A stretch of 20,491 nucleotides of DNA from JAJFUG01 sp964473155 (GTDB lineage Bacteria; Gemmatimonadota; Glassbacteria; GWA2-58-10), in assembly GCA_964473155.1 (NCBI GenBank), contig CAYYNT010000073.1:1-20491 (forward strand), read 5' to 3'. The position numbers and the translations under genes are program-made. Below, one piece after another: positions 14,101 through 20,491 of this stretch (the stretch's first letter is position 1; each line of letters begins with the position of its first letter). Below the pieces are notes generated by a model. The model was given only the letters and a program-made list of their open reading frames with translations. It was not told where the DNA came from and made no database searches.

Positions 14101-15882
14101 TCAGTCCAGCTTGCAAAGGATCAGACGGGAGGCTCTGAGCGGCTCGTGCAGCACTGTCTGTCTGGCGGAAACCATATCCGTCTTGCGTGATATATCGGCG
14201 CCCGGCGTGTTCAGGTTCCGGTCGTAACGGGGAAAATCGCTGCTCGAGATATCCAGCCTCAGCCTGTGGCCGCGCTCGAACCGGTTGGCCGTGGCATGAA
14301 GCTGCACGGTCAGCTCGTAGAACCGTCCCGGCTCAAGTTCCTCCCAGCGGTCGAAACCGTTGCGCAGGGGAGCGCGCAGCATGCCCTCGCTCACGTTGAT
14401 CGCCCGCCCGTCCGGATGCACGTCCACCAGCTTCGCCGTGAAATCGGTGTTGACCGCGCTGGAGGAAACCCACAGCACCACGCGCACCGGACCGATCACT
14501 GTAAGCGGCTTTTCCAGCGGAGCGCCCGTGTAGACAAGGATGTCCGGGCGGCGCTCCAGGGGACGCTGGTCGCAGGGGCCTCCGGGGGCGATGTCCTGCA
14601 GCCCGCTGTTGGTTCCGCCCAGCGTCGGGACCGGATCGGAGGGATCATACGTGTAGCTGTCGGGTTTCTCCACGGCTGAGGGCGGATTGTATTCCAGACG
14701 GCCATCGCCCAGAAGGCTGGCCGCCCTCCCTCCGGAGCGAAGGTACAGGCAGAGCGTGTCCGTCCCCTCCGGAGGCCAGTCGGTAAACTCGCGCCAGCGG
14801 TTCTCGCCCATTACGAACAGTTTCACCCGCGGCTCTTTTGCGGCGCCGCTGTCGATATCTTTCAGCCAGTAATCGTACCAGCGCAACTGTTCCGCCCGTA
14901 CATCCAGGGAGGCAGCGGGTCCGAAATCGAGCTGGCCGATCCGGGTCTCGGTGGGCGAGGTATGCGTCCACGGACCGACAACCAGCCGCTGGCCCCGGCG
15001 GGCTGTCCCGGAGCCGCCGCGCGCGCTGACTTCGGTGAAAAATTCGAGCGTAGACTGAATGAACACGTCGTACCAGCCGCCGATATTTAGCGAGGGGGCG
15101 GTAACCCGGTCATACTTGCCCGCCACGCTGAACGAGTCCCAGTATTGATCCCAGGCCGGGTGAGCCAGCCAGTCGGCGTACCAGGGGGAGCGAGTCCCGA
15201 TGACGCCGGGCAGGCCGCCCACCGGCAGGGTAAGCAGGAGGCCGCGCCAGTCGAAAACTCCGGCCAGGGGGTTCTGCGCCACCCGCGAAGTGGCGGCCAG
15301 CGCGCCCCAGGTGGTGTTGATCCCCAGGGCGAACGCGCCCCCGTCGTAACGCCCGTGGTGGTAGATATCCACCGCAGCCATCTGCGGGACCATGCAGGTC
15401 AGGTATCGGCTACCCTGGATGAACGGCAGCACCTGGGTCGCCCCGACATAGCTCGATCCGCTTGTCCCGATCCGTCCGCTGGACCAGGGCTGGGCCGCGC
15501 ACCAGGCCTGCGTGTCGTAACCGTCCGCCGCCTCGTTGACATAAGGGTAGAACTGCCCCTCGCTGTCATGCTTGCCACGAACGTCCTGCAACACCACCGC
15601 GTAACCGCGCCGGGCGAAATAATAGCCTGCCTCGGGATTGTAATTGTTGTAAGGCGTGCGCTCCAGTATCACCGGGTAACGCCCCTCGCCGGCCGGACGG
15701 TATATGTCGGCGGACAGCAGCACCCCGTCGCGCATCGGTATCTTCACGTCGAACTCGGCGACAACCCCGTCCTCTGCACCCGCCCCTCCAACCCTGCCCG
15801 TGCTCATGACGGAGGTTAGAAATATCAGCGCCGTTACCCGCGCGCCGCGGGCGAACATGGACGATACACCTCTGTCGGTCAT
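14101..15882 (-). CDS. Secreted CocE/NonD-type alpha/beta hydrolase (X-Pro dipeptidyl-peptidase S15 superfamily)
   Basis: A 593-aa protein with an N-terminal signal (RGARVTALIFLTSVMSTG, probable cleavage near GAGA-ED at 36-37). The alpha/beta-hydrolase domain has the oxyanion segment ERTPYNNY, the nucleophile S144 in GTSGSSYVGA, D272 in NIGGWYDVF and H307 in VGPWTHT; this is a complete triad with spacing like cocaine esterase (S117, D259, H287). A C-terminal jelly-roll (about 440-590) carries the family pattern of S15/CocE proteins, including GHRLRLDISSSDFPRYDRN. The ATG at 15882 has GGAGA 5 nt upstream. It follows the GH123-type gene by 90 bp, so it is probably co-transcribed. Substrate is unknown: the family includes esterases, beta-lactam acylases and Pro-peptidases. 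The neighbour suggests removal of acyl or amide groups from glycans or peptides, but that is a guess. Confidence 0.88.
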   Translation of the reverse strand: MTDRGVSSMFARGARVTALIFLTSVMSTGRVGGAGAEDGVVAEFDVKIPMRDGVLLSADIYRPAGEGRYPVILERTPYNNYNPEAGYYFARRGYAVVLQDVRGKHDSEGQFYPYVNEAADGYDTQAWCAAQPWSSGRIGTSGSSYVGATQVLPFIQGSRYLTCMVPQMAAVDIYHHGRYDGGAFALGINTTWGALAATSRVAQNPLAGVFDWRGLLLTLPVGGLPGVIGTRSPWYADWLAHPAWDQYWDSFSVAGKYDRVTAPSLNIGGWYDVFIQSTLEFFTEVSARGGSGTARRGQRLVVGPWTHTSPTETRIGQLDFGPAASLDVRAEQLRWYDYWLKDIDSGAAKEPRVKLFVMGENRWREFTDWPPEGTDTLCLYLRSGGRAASLLGDGRLEYNPPSAVEKPDSYTYDPSDPVPTLGGTNSGLQDIAPGGPCDQRPLERRPDILVYTGAPLEKPLTVIGPVRVVLWVSSSAVNTDFTAKLVDVHPDGRAINVSEGMLRAPLRNGFDRWEELEPGRFYELTVQLHATANRFERGHRLRLDISSSDFPRYDRNLNTPGADISRKTDMVSARQTVLHEPLRASRLILCKLD

Positions 15883-15972
15883 CGCTTCTCCATACCGGGA
15901 GCTGTCAGGGTGAAATCTTTACGGATTCCGGTTCCGGTTTCAGCCGTGACCGGGTCTGTCCGGAAAAGCCTC

Positions 15973-18552
15973 TCAGCGGCCCTGGAGCCGGACAATCCAG
16001 TGCTGAATGTCCCGGCGCAGAGTATCGAAGCTTTCCGGGGTCCAGGGGCCGGCCTCGCGCTGCATGATACCTTCATCGAAATCGCAGCGGCCGCGCAGCT
16101 CGTTCAGCCATTGCGCGGCTGCCGCGGTCTCCTGGGGTGCGGCCTGTCCCTTGTCACGGATCAGCTTTTCGAGCTGATAGATGTAGCGCACGTCGTCGAT
16201 CCCCTCGCGCACCGCCTCCCAGTTGACCGAGGGCCAGGGCCGTCCCGCGTGCGGGTAGATCAGCACGTAATCCGGGCTTTCGTGGTCCAGGTCCTCGAAG
16301 GGGTTGCCGCGGGAGTTCTCCGTGGTGGCGGGGCCCCAGGAGTTCATGCCGTCCAGGTCATGCCGCCAGGTGTAGAGACCGTAGATATAGCGTGAGTAGC
16401 AGGGATTGAGCGTGCTGATCGACTCGTTGTTGTACTCCCAGACCTTGCGCGGGCTTTGACGGACAAACTGGCCCGGCTTCAGGCGCTGGCTGCCAAACAC
16501 GTCGTTCTCGATGTCCAGCAGCTTGCCGCCGATATCGGTAGTAACCTGGGTCCGTGCACCCGGAAATTTTTTGACCGCAGTGAGCAGTTCCAGTGTCATT
16601 TTCTTGCGCGGAGCCTCGCGAGGCTCATCGATAGGCATGAAATACAACTGGGGGGCGTCCAGTTCCCGGTCCAGGCGCAGGGCCTCTCGCACCAGGCGCT
16701 CGGCCCGCCGAGGCATGATTTCCCGGTCGTAAAGGCGCAGGTTGCCGGGGTGCTGCTGTTTGGCCGCCTGGACATAGTGGCCGAAGTACCAGCAGACAGG
16801 CCGCGTGAACCCTGCCTCGCGCGAGGCGCGCAGGAAGGCTTTTAGGTGTTCCAGCCGCGGGCTGCCATCCGCGTTCCACTGAAAATAGTAGGGGCTGGAG
16901 ACAGCCACCGTAGTCATGCCGTGCTCCAGGTAGTCGCGCAGCATGGCCAGCCCGTCCTGCATTACTTTCTGTTTATCCGCCTGGCTCAGGTCCTTGCTCT
17001 CCAGCTCGAAAAACTCGTAGCTCATACACATGCCGTAGTCGATATCCGGGACCGGTTCCAGGGTGAGCGGAAGCACCCGCAAGCTCAAGGGTATTTCCAG
17101 CGCGGCTCCCTTTTCCGGAACAAGCCGGACAACTCCACGATAGTCTCCGGCAGCGGTGTTTTCAGGCATATGCAGCGTGATCCAGAAACTTGTCGTGCGG
17201 TCGGCGGGGATATCCACGTCGGACTGCTCAGCCAGAAGGCGGGGCACGAGCTGATACGAGGAGCCTCCGGTGCGGACTTTAAGCAGTTGCGGCACGTGCA
17301 CCCTGACCTCGGAGGACGGGATCGATGCTCCACCCGGCCCGGTCAGGCCGCTCAGTTCCAGGCGCACCCGGCCCAGGTCGCGCAGGGGCTGGAGTGAAAG
17401 CCGCAGCGGCTCGAAATCTCCGCGGGCCATGCAGACAGACAGAGAGTCCACCCGCTCGCTGTCCGCCGGGGCGCTCCAGGGATAGACATAATGCAGCCAG
17501 GGACGGCTGAACAGCACGTAGCCGCGCGCGACATCCGTCTCATTGACCGTGGGCTGCACGCCGGGCTCGATTTTCTGACGGCGGGTGAACAGCATGGAGA
17601 AGGGGCGGTTGAAATGGCTGGTCAGGTTTTCGCCGTCCAGCCCCCAGACAGGAATCTCATAATGCGCCTCAGCCCCGCCCGCCGCAGCGGCGTTCAGAGA
17701 AAGCTCCACTCCCGGAGGCAGGGACGGATCGGCCGAGTTTTTCCGGGAGAATATTCTCAAGCCGGACGCCCGCGGATTATCCGCCCGTTCCACGGCCAGA
17801 CCCAGCGTATTCCAGCCCTTATCAATCATCATGCCCGATGGAACTTGCCCCGGGTCCAGTTTAAAACTGATTATCGCGGGGGTTCCTTGAACTTCCCCGG
17901 CGGGCAGGTCCAACATACCCAACGGCTTGCCATTGAGTGACAGGCGCAAGCGGCCGGGGTGCTCGTTATCCGTGCTAAGGCGGCCCCTGAGTTCGATTTT
18001 TTCCGGCGCCAGCGCACCTTTCGACTCGAAACGGTAGGTCAGATTGCCATAGCCGCCGCACTGAAGGTGCCCGTAGGGGGTGGTAAAATCCCAGAAATTC
18101 ACCTCGCGGTTGTAGAAACTTTTCATGTCCGCACGGTCGAACGCGCCCTCGAACGAATCCAGCGCCTGGCCGGAGGGCGGGATAATGTTTATCCGCAGGC
18201 GGTATTCACCGTCCGGAATGTCGAATGGCAAACCGAATCCCAGGTTGCCGCCAGTCTGGTCGAAAAGCCAGGTGGTGTCGCGAGCCAGGACCACGCCGCC
18301 ATGGCTCAGTTCCCCGGCCGCGGCGGCCCCTTTCACCCGGCTGAAAGGCAGGGTGCTCTTGAACTGAAAAATCAGTTGCCTGCGCATGACCAGGCTGTCC
18401 AGGGTGATCGCCCGGTCACGCAGAAGGAACGACTGGATGGCGATTTCAGCCCGCAGAGTCGGGACATAGGACAACGGAACAAAAGCCAGGGCGGCGCAGA
18501 GGAAAGCCGGAAAACGAAACGGCGAACGCCGGAGCGGGAACAGAAAACTCAT
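15973..18552 (-). CDS. Secreted GH123/DUF4091-type glycoside hydrolase
   Basis: An 859-aa exported protein; a basic N-region and hydrophobic core end at TLRA-E, predicted cleavage after A35. Residues about 36-330 form beta-rich modules (WDFTTPYGHLQCGGYGNLTYRF near 155; SFYNREVN). A second sandwich follows (about 360-510), then a TIM-barrel-like region (about 515-760) with YFMPIDEPRE. D642-E643 match the adjacent Asp-Glu catalytic pair known in GH123 beta-N-acetylgalactosaminidases, which use substrate assistance. The C-terminus has VNWEAVREGIDDVRYIYQLEKL, the hallmark of the DUF4091/GH123 catalytic family. The ATG at 18552 has AAAGGGG 8 nt upstream, plus a convincing promoter. It is divergent from a GH109 gene. 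Predicted to cleave beta-linked HexNAc, though DUF4091 relatives are diverse and specificity is not proven. Start and export are well supported. Confidence 0.78.
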   Translation of the reverse strand: MSFLFPLRRSPFRFPAFLCAALAFVPLSYVPTLRAEIAIQSFLLRDRAITLDSLVMRRQLIFQFKSTLPFSRVKGAAAAGELSHGGVVLARDTTWLFDQTGGNLGFGLPFDIPDGEYRLRINIIPPSGQALDSFEGAFDRADMKSFYNREVNFWDFTTPYGHLQCGGYGNLTYRFESKGALAPEKIELRGRLSTDNEHPGRLRLSLNGKPLGMLDLPAGEVQGTPAIISFKLDPGQVPSGMMIDKGWNTLGLAVERADNPRASGLRIFSRKNSADPSLPPGVELSLNAAAAGGAEAHYEIPVWGLDGENLTSHFNRPFSMLFTRRQKIEPGVQPTVNETDVARGYVLFSRPWLHYVYPWSAPADSERVDSLSVCMARGDFEPLRLSLQPLRDLGRVRLELSGLTGPGGASIPSSEVRVHVPQLLKVRTGGSSYQLVPRLLAEQSDVDIPADRTTSFWITLHMPENTAAGDYRGVVRLVPEKGAALEIPLSLRVLPLTLEPVPDIDYGMCMSYEFFELESKDLSQADKQKVMQDGLAMLRDYLEHGMTTVAVSSPYYFQWNADGSPRLEHLKAFLRASREAGFTRPVCWYFGHYVQAAKQQHPGNLRLYDREIMPRRAERLVREALRLDRELDAPQLYFMPIDEPREAPRKKMTLELLTAVKKFPGARTQVTTDIGGKLLDIENDVFGSQRLKPGQFVRQSPRKVWEYNNESISTLNPCYSRYIYGLYTWRHDLDGMNSWGPATTENSRGNPFEDLDHESPDYVLIYPHAGRPWPSVNWEAVREGIDDVRYIYQLEKLIRDKGQAAPQETAAAAQWLNELRGRCDFDEGIMQREAGPWTPESFDTLRRDIQHWIVRLQGR

Positions 18553-18603
18553 GGGAGTTCCCCTTTCAAGGGGTGGACGCAGGTTTGGTCACGCGAAAGG
18601 CTC

Positions 18604-18632
18604 AATATAACTTGCACTTCGGGGGGCCGCAA
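18604..18632 (-). promoter_or_regulatory. Sigma70-type promoter of the GH123-type gene
   Basis: On the minus strand TTGCGG (18627-18632) and TATATT (18604-18609) are separated by exactly 17 nt. They lie about 52 nt upstream of the ATG at 18552. Both boxes are close to consensus. Confidence 0.55.
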
Positions 18633-18658
18633 TCCGGGCGCGGAGATTTGCATCCTGC

Positions 18659-18676
18659 GATTTATTGAGATAAATC
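18659..18676. promoter_or_regulatory. 18-bp palindrome, candidate operator between divergent genes
   Basis: GATTTAT (18659-18665) and ATAAATC (18670-18676) are perfect inverted 7-bp arms around TGAG. The site lies one base from the -35 box of the plus-strand promoter and 26 bp behind the minus-strand one, a suitable place for a regulator of both genes. No regulator gene is in the window. Confidence 0.45.
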
Positions 18677-18677
18677 C

Positions 18678-18705
18678 TTGCCGGATTGAGACAAAAGTGT
18701 ATAAA
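18678..18705 (+). promoter_or_regulatory. Possible sigma70-type promoter of the GH109 gene
   Basis: TTGCCG (18678-18683), a 16-nt spacer and TATAAA (18700-18705) lie about 130 nt before the start codon. The -10 box is good, the -35 box moderate, the spacer one short of ideal. Confidence 0.42.
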
Positions 18706-18834
18706 TTCCAGACATAATTCCGCATCCGGACAATGCGGCCGACAGGGCTGTGTTTCTTTCGAGACAATCAAAAATAACGTTTCCTATATCCGTGAGTTTC
18801 TTTCCTGAACCTTCCACCGATGGAGATTAGCCAC

Positions 18835-20178
18835 ATGGCAAGCGAGTTCGACAGAAGAGACTTCTTCAAGGCCGGCGCCCTGGCCGGCGCCGGTCTGGTG
18901 TTGCGCGCCTCGACATTATCGGCCATAGTCACCCGGCCGGGAACCACACCTCCCCCCATCCAGGCCAAGTCCCTGCCCGTGGTGCGCATGGGATTCGTGG
19001 GCGTGGGCGGCCAGGGGACCGGCCATCTGCGCAATTTCCTCGGGATCGACGGGGTTGAGGTGAAGGCGGTCTGCGATACCAACCCCGAGAACCTGGAACG
19101 GGCGCAGAAACTGGTGGTCGAGGCGGGCCAGCCCAAGCCCGAGGGCTACAGCAAATCTCCGACAGACTGGAAACGGCTGTGCGCGCGCAAGGATATCGAC
19201 CTGGTGTTCAACGCCACCCCCTGGGAATGGCACGTGCCGGTGTGCGTGGAGGCGATGAACAACGGCAAGCACGCGGCGACCGAAGTCCCGGCGGCGGTGA
19301 GCATCGATGAGTGCTGGGAACTGGTGGAAACCAGCGAGAAGACCGGCAAGCACTGTATAATGATGGAGAACTGCTGCTACGGGACGCCCGAGCTGATGTT
19401 CCTGAACATCATCCGCAAGGGCCTTCTGGGCGAGCTTCTGCACGCCCAGTGCGCATACAACCACGACCTGCGCGAGCTGAAATTCTCGGGCAAGGGCGAG
19501 GGACAGTGGCGGACGAGGCACGCGATCAAGCGCAACGCCAACCTCTACCCGACCCACGGGCTGGGGCCGGTGGCCGAGTACATGAACATCAACCGCGGCG
19601 ACCAGTTCGATTATCTGGTCTCGATGAGCTGCAAGAGCCGCGGCCTCAACCTCTGGGCCGCCGAGCACATCGGGCCGGACTCTCCCGAGGCCAAACAGGT
19701 TTATGCCCTGGGGGATGTCAACACCAGTCTCATCCGCACGATGAACGGCGCAACAATCATTCTCATCCACGACTGTGACACGCCCAGGCCCTACGACCGC
19801 TATAACCAGATCCAGGGGACAAAAGGGATCATGGAGGGCTACCCGGACCGTATCTATGTCGAGGGCAAGAGCCAGCCGCACACCTGGGACGATATCGAGA
19901 AATGGAGCGAATACAACCACAAGCTGATCAAGGATGTGGGAGAAAAGGCCAAGAACTCGAACCACGGCGGCATGGATTTCATCGAGGACTACCGTCTGAT
20001 CGAGGCCCTGCGCACCGGCCGCTACCCGGATTACGATGTCTACGACGCCGCGGCCTGGAGCGCGGTGACCGAGCTGAGCGAGACCTCCGTGGCCAACCGC
20101 AGCCGGCCGGTGGACTTCCCGGATTTCACCCGCGGCGCGTGGAAGACCAACAAGCCGATCTTTGTGACGGATTATTGA
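18835..20178 (+). CDS. Tat-exported GH109 family protein (NAD-dependent alpha-N-acetylgalactosaminidase type; Gfo/Idh/MocA fold)
   Basis: A 447-aa protein with a twin-arginine signal (DRRDFFKAGALAGAGL, R7-R8), so it is probably exported folded with its cofactor. The Rossmann motif GFVGVGGQGTGH (53-64) binds NAD(P). EVPAA (E150) and CCYGTPE follow, then YPTHGLGPV with Y238 and H241, matching the Y-x-x-H pair (Y225, H228) of the characterised GH109 enzyme, which is of similar length (about 444 aa). GH109 cleaves alpha-GalNAc by transient C3 oxidation. The ATG at 18835 was chosen over 18820 because GGAG lies 9 nt upstream and the twin-Arg motif then falls near the N-terminus. It is divergent from the GH123-type gene. 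Many GH109-like proteins are uncharacterised oxidoreductases or cleave other sugars, so substrate remains open. Confidence 0.87.
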   Translation: MASEFDRRDFFKAGALAGAGLVLRASTLSAIVTRPGTTPPPIQAKSLPVVRMGFVGVGGQGTGHLRNFLGIDGVEVKAVCDTNPENLERAQKLVVEAGQPKPEGYSKSPTDWKRLCARKDIDLVFNATPWEWHVPVCVEAMNNGKHAATEVPAAVSIDECWELVETSEKTGKHCIMMENCCYGTPELMFLNIIRKGLLGELLHAQCAYNHDLRELKFSGKGEGQWRTRHAIKRNANLYPTHGLGPVAEYMNINRGDQFDYLVSMSCKSRGLNLWAAEHIGPDSPEAKQVYALGDVNTSLIRTMNGATIILIHDCDTPRPYDRYNQIQGTKGIMEGYPDRIYVEGKSQPHTWDDIEKWSEYNHKLIKDVGEKAKNSNHGGMDFIEDYRLIEALRTGRYPDYDVYDAAAWSAVTELSETSVANRSRPVDFPDFTRGAWKTNKPIFVTDY

Positions 20179-20197
20179 GCCTGACCTGACAACACCT

Positions 20198-20225
20198 GCT
20201 GGGGCACGGTGCGCCGTGCCCCAGC
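20198..20225 (+). terminator. Hairpin terminator after the GH109 gene
   Basis: A perfect 12-bp stem, GCTGGGGCACGG (20198-20209) against CCGTGCCCCAGC (20214-20225), with loop TGCG, 20 nt after the stop codon. Only a short T-run (TTTA) follows, so termination may be partial. Confidence 0.65.
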
Positions 20226-20254
20226 TTTACAGATTATTAAACAATGAATCACTG

Positions 20255-20491
20255 CTGTCCGAGGAACATTTCAGCGATCTTTGTATTAATGGTTTTTGTA
20301 ACAGCTTGATCTGCTTTCGTTTCGGCGAAAGCAGCAAAGCCAGCGGGGCGCGCAACTCGTCCGGGCCACGCCTGTTTTTCCGGCTTAAGCGTATACGGAG
20401 CATTGATACCGCTCCTTTGTCACCGGGCGGCGCGGGCGCGCAATGCCGCCGGACTGTTGAGCTTCAACTGGCCCTGGAGTTAACAGTTCTT
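20255..20491 (-). mobile_element. Partial second copy of the MITE-like element, cut by the window edge
   Basis: Read on the minus strand it aligns to 4985-5187. It has a 12-nt identity GCCCGGTGACAA (20417-20428 against 5014-5025), the sequence GGCATT before it, TGGCC, CGAGTT and CCCC blocks after it, then AAAAAC-ATT and a terminal part close to the inverted repeat (plus strand TGTCCGAGGAACATTTCAGCG from 20256). Hairpins lie at the same positions: 20311-20319/20326-20334 and 20397-20401/20411-20415. The other end would fall beyond the window. A 58-codon minus-strand frame (20227-20403) has an AAGGAG site but no recognisable product. Confidence 0.5.

Noticed and set aside
20227..20403. A 58-codon minus-strand frame with an AAGGAG site 8 nt before ATG
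   Set aside because: The product matches no family, uses codons unlike the neighbours (TTA, ATA, AGA), runs into the GH109 terminator and lies within the repeated element. A weak start resemblance to ribosomal protein S16 does not continue.
1..20491. CRISPR arrays, tRNA or rRNA genes, phage or toxin-antitoxin genes
   Set aside because: No regularly spaced repeats, no tRNA-like cloverleaf with a T-loop motif, no rRNA signature and no recognisable phage or toxin protein were seen.

Overview
The window is high-GC bacterial DNA from a Gram-negative glycan degrader. It carries secreted or lipid-anchored glycosidases, a twin-arginine export signal and bacterial Shine-Dalgarno sites. The mix (GH78, GH109, a GH123-type enzyme, Pseudomonas stutzeri-type rhamnose isomerase, FGGY kinases) suits an uncultivated FCB- or PVC-type lineage. 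No marker gene is present, so that placement is a guess. Nearly all genes lie on the minus strand; only the GH109 gene at the right end is on the plus strand.

Region 1 (197-4675, minus): an operon of L-rhamnose isomerase, ribulokinase and an L-fucose/L-arabinose isomerase-like protein, with gaps of 28-35 bp. Region 2 (4676-5355) has no gene. It holds a likely promoter and a 438-bp MITE-like element with 20-bp terminal inverted repeats and a 4-bp AGCT duplication. The element is inserted in an older dispersed repeat whose intact relative lies at 12265-12436. Region 3 (5356-12133, minus): a second operon of FucA-type class II aldolase, NCS1-type permease, a 57-aa two-helix membrane protein, GH78 alpha-L-rhamnosidase and an FGGY kinase. 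The two operons together form a rhamnoside route: outer hydrolysis to L-rhamnose, import, isomerisation, phosphorylation, and cleavage to DHAP and L-lactaldehyde. No regulator, mutarotase or lactaldehyde dehydrogenase/reductase gene is visible.

Region 4 (12464-13483, minus): a lipoprotein with two repeats resembling the RskA anti-sigma-factor C-terminal domain, ended by a strong intrinsic terminator. Region 5 (13484-14100): no gene, one terminator. Region 6 (14101-18552, minus): a secreted CocE/NonD-type hydrolase downstream of a secreted GH123/DUF4091-type glycosidase. Region 7 (18553-20178): a divergent promoter region with an 18-bp palindrome, then a Tat-exported GH109 protein. Regions 6 and 7 may form a GalNAc-glycan module.

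The right end (20255-20491) is a partial second copy of the MITE-like element. The two copies share a 12-nt identical block and two hairpins at matching positions whose stems differ in sequence but remain paired. This repeat system, the NCS1 permease with its small partner, and the RskA-repeat lipoprotein are the least conventional content. All alignments here were made by eye.
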